From the NCBI GenBank assembly GCA_030268105.1, contig BSDZ01000021.1:1736001-1800000 (forward strand): 64,000 nt of DNA. Direction: 5' to 3'. Shown piece by piece: positions 60,162 to 64,000 of this stretch. The position numbers and the translations under genes are program-made. The notes beneath the pieces were generated by a model. That model was not told where the DNA came from and did no database searches. It saw only the letters and a list, made by a program, of their open reading frames with translations. This DNA is from Volvox africanus. Its lineage: Eukaryota; Chlorophyta; Chlorophyceae; Chlamydomonadales; Volvocaceae. Position 1 is the stretch's first letter; each line of letters begins with the position of its first letter.

Positions 60162-60811
60162 GAGCTTTTGTGACGTTTGACTACACGAAACCACAATGCT
60201 AAAATGTCTTCAAATGATAAATAGACTGCAGGGTGAGGCAGTGGGCCGGGCTTCACTCAGACTCGTAAATTCACTATCTATTGGATTGCACCACCTCTAA
60301 TCCGTTCAGGCCTAAGTGCGTGATGCGTGCAATGCTCTATGTATTAAATACGATTTATGATGTTGATGCCTGCACGGCATAACCACACCAACGGCCAACG
60401 GCGTGGCGCATCTGGGATTCCAGGCCAACCACAGGTTTTTTTACAGCGTTTGCTCATTCCCGCTCGTCCAACAAACGCTACGACATATAATGGTGTACTT
60501 AAGTACACCACTGCTCATCTTACCAACATGCGAAGCAAACGCTTACTTGCCAACCGTTATTGCTTGTCGTCAATCAGACGGGTAAAAACATGGTTGTACG
60601 GCAGGTCAAAAAGTCAGCACTTTGCAGCCGGCATATGTATTCGTAGCTTTCCTGGAACCCCAGTGCGCAACTACCACGGTCTACAGCCCATACCAGGAAT
60701 CTTAAAACCCTATTAGGCATTTATCCATTGAACTAAGTACCTAGATGTCTCGTAGTGCGCCCACCTTAGAACGCATGCCCCATGACCTTAGGGCTTGATT
60801 GCCGAGGCGTA
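60162..60811. other. Spacer between pherophorin and THO5
   Basis: 650 bases between two minus-strand genes. It contains the 3' UTR of the pherophorin gene and then the promoter and 5' UTR of THO5. No coding signal was accepted. Confidence 0.45.
60441..60445 (-). terminator. TGTAA poly(A) signal of pherophorin
   Basis: Minus-strand TGTAA about 370 bases after the pherophorin stop codon. Confidence 0.5.
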
Positions 60812-63508
60812 TTATGTGTACGCTGTCGGACAGCAACCATACGGTTGTAATAGGTTGAAGCCTCCCTCAAATCGGTACTTGAAGCTCGCCCCGTGCTTAC
60901 CCTTTACGACCATTGAGACATCATACCCAGTGCCGGAGCCAAACAACCCTACCAGTTTCACCCCGCTATCCAGCGCCTGGACTGTAATGCCACCCGGTAC
61001 GGTAGGGCTAACTGTCACATTCACGAGGGCAGTAGTACCCAGCTCAATGTAAATGTTCTTCAGATCGGCACCACAGCAACCAGCATTAGCACTGTCGCTT
61101 GCGTCGCAATCCAGATCATCATACGTTACTGTGAAGTTTAGGACAGAAGTGTCCGTCGTGGGCATGTACGCCCCGTAAGAGAAGTCCAGGCGGTACGGAG
61201 TGTGCAGAACGTTGGGATCGCATGAGCATTGCAGCGGTGCTGGGTAGACAACTGTGTTCTCCGAGAGTCCATGTGCACAGCATTGAAAGTCAAGGTCCTT
61301 CGGGCTGAACTTCCCGTACATCACGTACTCGCATTCTGCAGTTCCGACAGCGTTCGGCGCACAAAGGCTTGGCGGTGAGATGCCTTGGACGATGAGATGC
61401 AGTGACCATGAAGTACCCACAGCCGGCATAGCGAGCTTGAGCTCACGCAGCTCCACCCAGCTCTGCACCTTATCACGTCCGTAGATCACGTTCGACAGGG
61501 GAATCGTTTTGTTGTTGATTGTCGCAGCAACCAATGAGTTGAGCACCTCCGGCCGCACGTAAAGGCGCAGCCTGTCCAAGTCCATGTCGTTGCAAGAACT
61601 GTTATCCATGAAGCCCGCCGGCATAGACTGAATAGTTACTATACGATAAGAGTAATCCACCATGCCGCCGTTTGAAGGTTGGGGTTCTGAACCGGCATAC
61701 AGGCGGTATGACGATTCCAGCTTATCGTCGGTACAACCACAAGTCAGAACCGGATTCTGCACAAGGTACACCCCTCTAGGGCAGCAGCCCGGTACGTAAC
61801 GGCCGCCCGGCATACTGACCATATTCCCATTGACTACCTGCTGCCCGCTTAACAAGTAGTCGCAGATATGTGCATCCTCTACCAGCAATGATTGGCCACA
61901 CGGGAAGGCGTCCGTATAGTTCCAAAGTGTGGCATTGAGCGCAAGAGTCAGCACCAGATCTTTGCCTGGGGGCACCTGGCTCGTGTTCCGCTCGAAGCCA
62001 GTGAAGCTGAGACCAAGTTCTGACTTCTGCTGTGTGGTTATGCTACCTGATTGTATAATGGAACCGTCCGTATCAAAGAGCCAGAACTTTGGCACCAGCT
62101 TCCACCATGCGTTGCTGTAAGCTGGAGTTAAAGCGAGCTCAATCCCGTCAAGTGTTGCATCGCAGCAGTACCCAGGCCGGTAGGTGACCTCAAGACAGTC
62201 TGATAACGGCACAGTGTAGATGTTGAATGAAAAATAATTGTACGGACCCTTAATCTCCGAGCCCCGGTATCGGAAGCGCCACCGGCTGTTAGGCTCAAAT
62301 ACACTGACGCAATCACACTCTTTGACGACGAGATTTGGGATTGGCCCCGGCGGTGGCGGTGGATGAGGTGGCGGCGGCGGCGGCGGAGGAGGAGGAGGTG
62401 GCGGCAGCGGCGGCGAGGGCGGCGGTGGCAGGGGTGGCGGCGGCGGTGGCGGCGGTGGCGGTGGCGGCGGTGGCGGCGGCGGTGGGGGGGAAGGTGGTGG
62501 CGGCGGCGGCGGTGGTGGTGGTGGTGGCGGTGGTGGTGGCGGCGGCAAGGGCGGCGGTGGCGGTGGCGGCGGCGGTGGTGGCGGCGGTGGGGGCGGTGGT
62601 GGCGGCGACGGTGGCGGCGGTGGTGGCGGCGGTGGTGGCGGCGGTGGTGGCGAGGGAGGGTATGGCCCTGGCGGAGGTGCAGGGCTAGGAGCCGGGCTAG
62701 GCGGCGGAGGCAAAGTCTTTGCGCAGGTTGGGCAACACTGGTGGTCCAAGTCGAAAACCGCGTACTGATAGAGACCCGAGCCACCCAGCCTAGAAGACTG
62801 GAAGAAAACATCGAAGCTTGCGCAGGGAGGCTTAACCGTAAAGCAGAGCAGGCTGTTCTGCACCATAGTACGCGTTGCATCAAGACTGGTAACGCGGATC
62901 TTTCCAATGGTGTATTGCGTATCAAAAAATGCCGAGCTGGTCTTGCTAACGTTGCCAAAAGTGATGGCCACCACGCTTTTGTTGCACGCCTTATCTGTGC
63001 GCGACGTTTGCATGAAGATGGAGCACAATAGCTTGAGTTAATCGCTCGGATCAAGGGTTTGTATTCAAGCTCAGCTCGGACGCATACGGTGTCTCTTGGC
63101 GCCAAACAAACACGCTCAGTCACTAACTAGTACCCTCAGTATTCAACACGCCCTCGACTGTCCTGATGTTGTTTCCTCACCTGCCATGAACTCAACCTTC
63201 GTCATTAACTGAAGAACGTTTTCACAGCACGCGTTCCCGGCCTGACAGCCAACGTCCACGAACTTGAAGCAAACCTTGTAGTTCCCGGACAGGGTTTCCT
63301 CTGTACCCTTCACAAGCTGGTATGGCGAGGATCCACAACGGTAGTCGGAGCATTTACAAAACGGGAAACCAAAAAGATATGCGGCATCCAGATCGCTAGG
63401 ATTAACTGTTGATGTCCAGCTGTCCTGGGCCGAGGTCTGCCGCAGAAGGACCGCAAGTAGCACAGCCGCAAGACACCGAGTGAGCAATCCCTGCTTGCTG
63501 GTCCCCAT
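60812..63508 (-). CDS. Pherophorin-family extracellular matrix glycoprotein with four pherophorin-type domains
   Basis: Two exons, 63181-63508 and 60812-62994, joined in phase 1; 836 residues. Pherophorins build the volvocine cell wall or extracellular matrix; their Pro-rich rods are hydroxylated and glycosylated. A signal peptide is evident (basic MGTSKQGLLTR, then LAAVLLAVLL, cut near TSAQ). Domain A follows (FPFCKCSDYRCGSSPYQL to QCCPTC). Next is a rod of about 120 residues, nearly all Pro with scattered Ser, Leu and one His. Three further Cys-rich domains follow, each opening with a C-x-C motif (KECDCVSVF; LTCGCTDDKLESSYRLY; LQCSCDPNVLHTPYRLDF) and closing with CC (GCCPRG; QCCAHG; GCCPTAYT). 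N-glycosylation sequons such as NTS, NAT and NYT occur. Typical family members have one domain on each side of the rod, so the three C-terminal copies are unusual. The tandem copies suggest internal duplication. Confidence 0.92.
62336..62715 (-). repeat. Pro-codon triplet repeat (hydroxyproline rod)
   Basis: Nearly uninterrupted CCN codons on the minus strand, seen as GGC/GGT/GGA triplets on the plus strand. It encodes the Pro-rich rod of the pherophorin. Length may vary between alleles, and assembly here is error-prone. Confidence 0.9.
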
Positions 63509-64000
63509 TCGCCCTGCTCTTCCAGAGCGAATGGTTGCGGCCCTCGCTGTCAGCCCTGAATTTGGACTGATTCTGTCCGTCGGCTACAGAGGCGTGAGAA
63601 TTCCTGCAGAAAGTAGTCCGACAAGTTCCAGGATGTAGTTTATCAACAAAGAAATTGTGCTGAGGCCCCTTCCCTTGTTGGTCACAATAACATCATGAAA
63701 TGCTGCAGCAAGACAGCTGGTCCATCAGCATCCTGAAATCCCTTACAGGTAAAGCATTTTAGGATAACTCCTACGCTTACTCTATTAAGATTACCAAGCC
63801 TGGCGCAGGCGCCCGCGTAAAGAGAGTCAAAGTTTCAAGCAAGACGTCCAGCGGAGACACACCTGTTTCCTTGGCCTAGGAGGAAGAAATACCAAACCTT
63901 TTCTTGCCCAGGAAACAGTCACAGTGCCAACAAGCCAGGCTTGAGTTTGGGCAAACACTTTAGTACCGCGGTTCCACGCACTGTGACAGCTATCCGCGAA
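63509..64000 (-). promoter_or_regulatory. Upstream region of pherophorin, right edge
   Basis: 492 bases upstream of the pherophorin ATG. They should contain its promoter and 5' UTR. No reading frame, TATA box or repeat was convincing. Confidence 0.35.

Noticed and set aside
62363..63031. Plus-strand frame rich in Arg and Trp, and a Gly/Ala/Val-rich companion
   Set aside because: These are antisense readings of the pherophorin Pro-codon repeat.

Overview
The window is nuclear DNA from a volvocine green alga (Volvox/Chlamydomonas group). The pointers are a pherophorin with a long Pro-rich rod (a matrix family of this lineage), genes cut by many GT-AG introns, TGTAA poly(A) signals behind several genes, a plastid ClpR subunit and moderate GC content. 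I favour a multicellular Volvox-like species over C. reinhardtii, but that is inference from base composition only. No bacterial operon, CRISPR array, tRNA, rRNA or intact transposon was seen.

Twelve genes were modelled by hand, joining exons only where splice sites and reading phase agree. Left to right: (1) 257-5757 minus, an EB1-type calponin-homology protein whose exon chain runs in phase into MORN repeats; it may leave the window on the left; (2) 6332-13867 plus, a ~997-residue coiled-coil protein in 16 exons; (3) 17365-20621 minus, plastid ClpR; (4) 20930-25259 plus, mitochondrial succinate dehydrogenase flavoprotein; (5) 26169-28937 plus, casein kinase 2 alpha; (6) 30791-39666 minus, an LRR / transglutaminase-like / EF-hand protein whose catalytic Cys seems lost; (7) 40292-41176 plus, intronless mitochondrial ribosomal protein uS7; (8) 42031-49336 minus and (9) 50324-53193 minus, two large low-complexity proteins of unknown role; (10) 53708-56012 plus, a fatty-acid-desaturase-like membrane protein; (11) 56668-60161 minus, THO complex subunit 5; (12) 60812-63508 minus, a pherophorin with four pherophorin-type domains.

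The genes form divergent pairs with short shared upstream regions (1/2, 3/4, 6/7, 9/10) and convergent pairs with facing 3' UTRs (2/3, 5/6, 7/8, 10/11). They serve unrelated tasks: microtubule or ciliary structure (1 and perhaps 2 and 6), plastid proteolysis (3), respiration and mitochondrial translation (4, 7), signalling (5), lipid modification (10), mRNA export (11) and extracellular matrix (12). There is no evidence of one joint pathway. The most unusual items are the CH-MORN architecture, the apparently inactive transglutaminase fused to LRRs and EF-hands, a five-residue GVQ repeat in gene 8, and paired GC-AG introns in the kinase gene.
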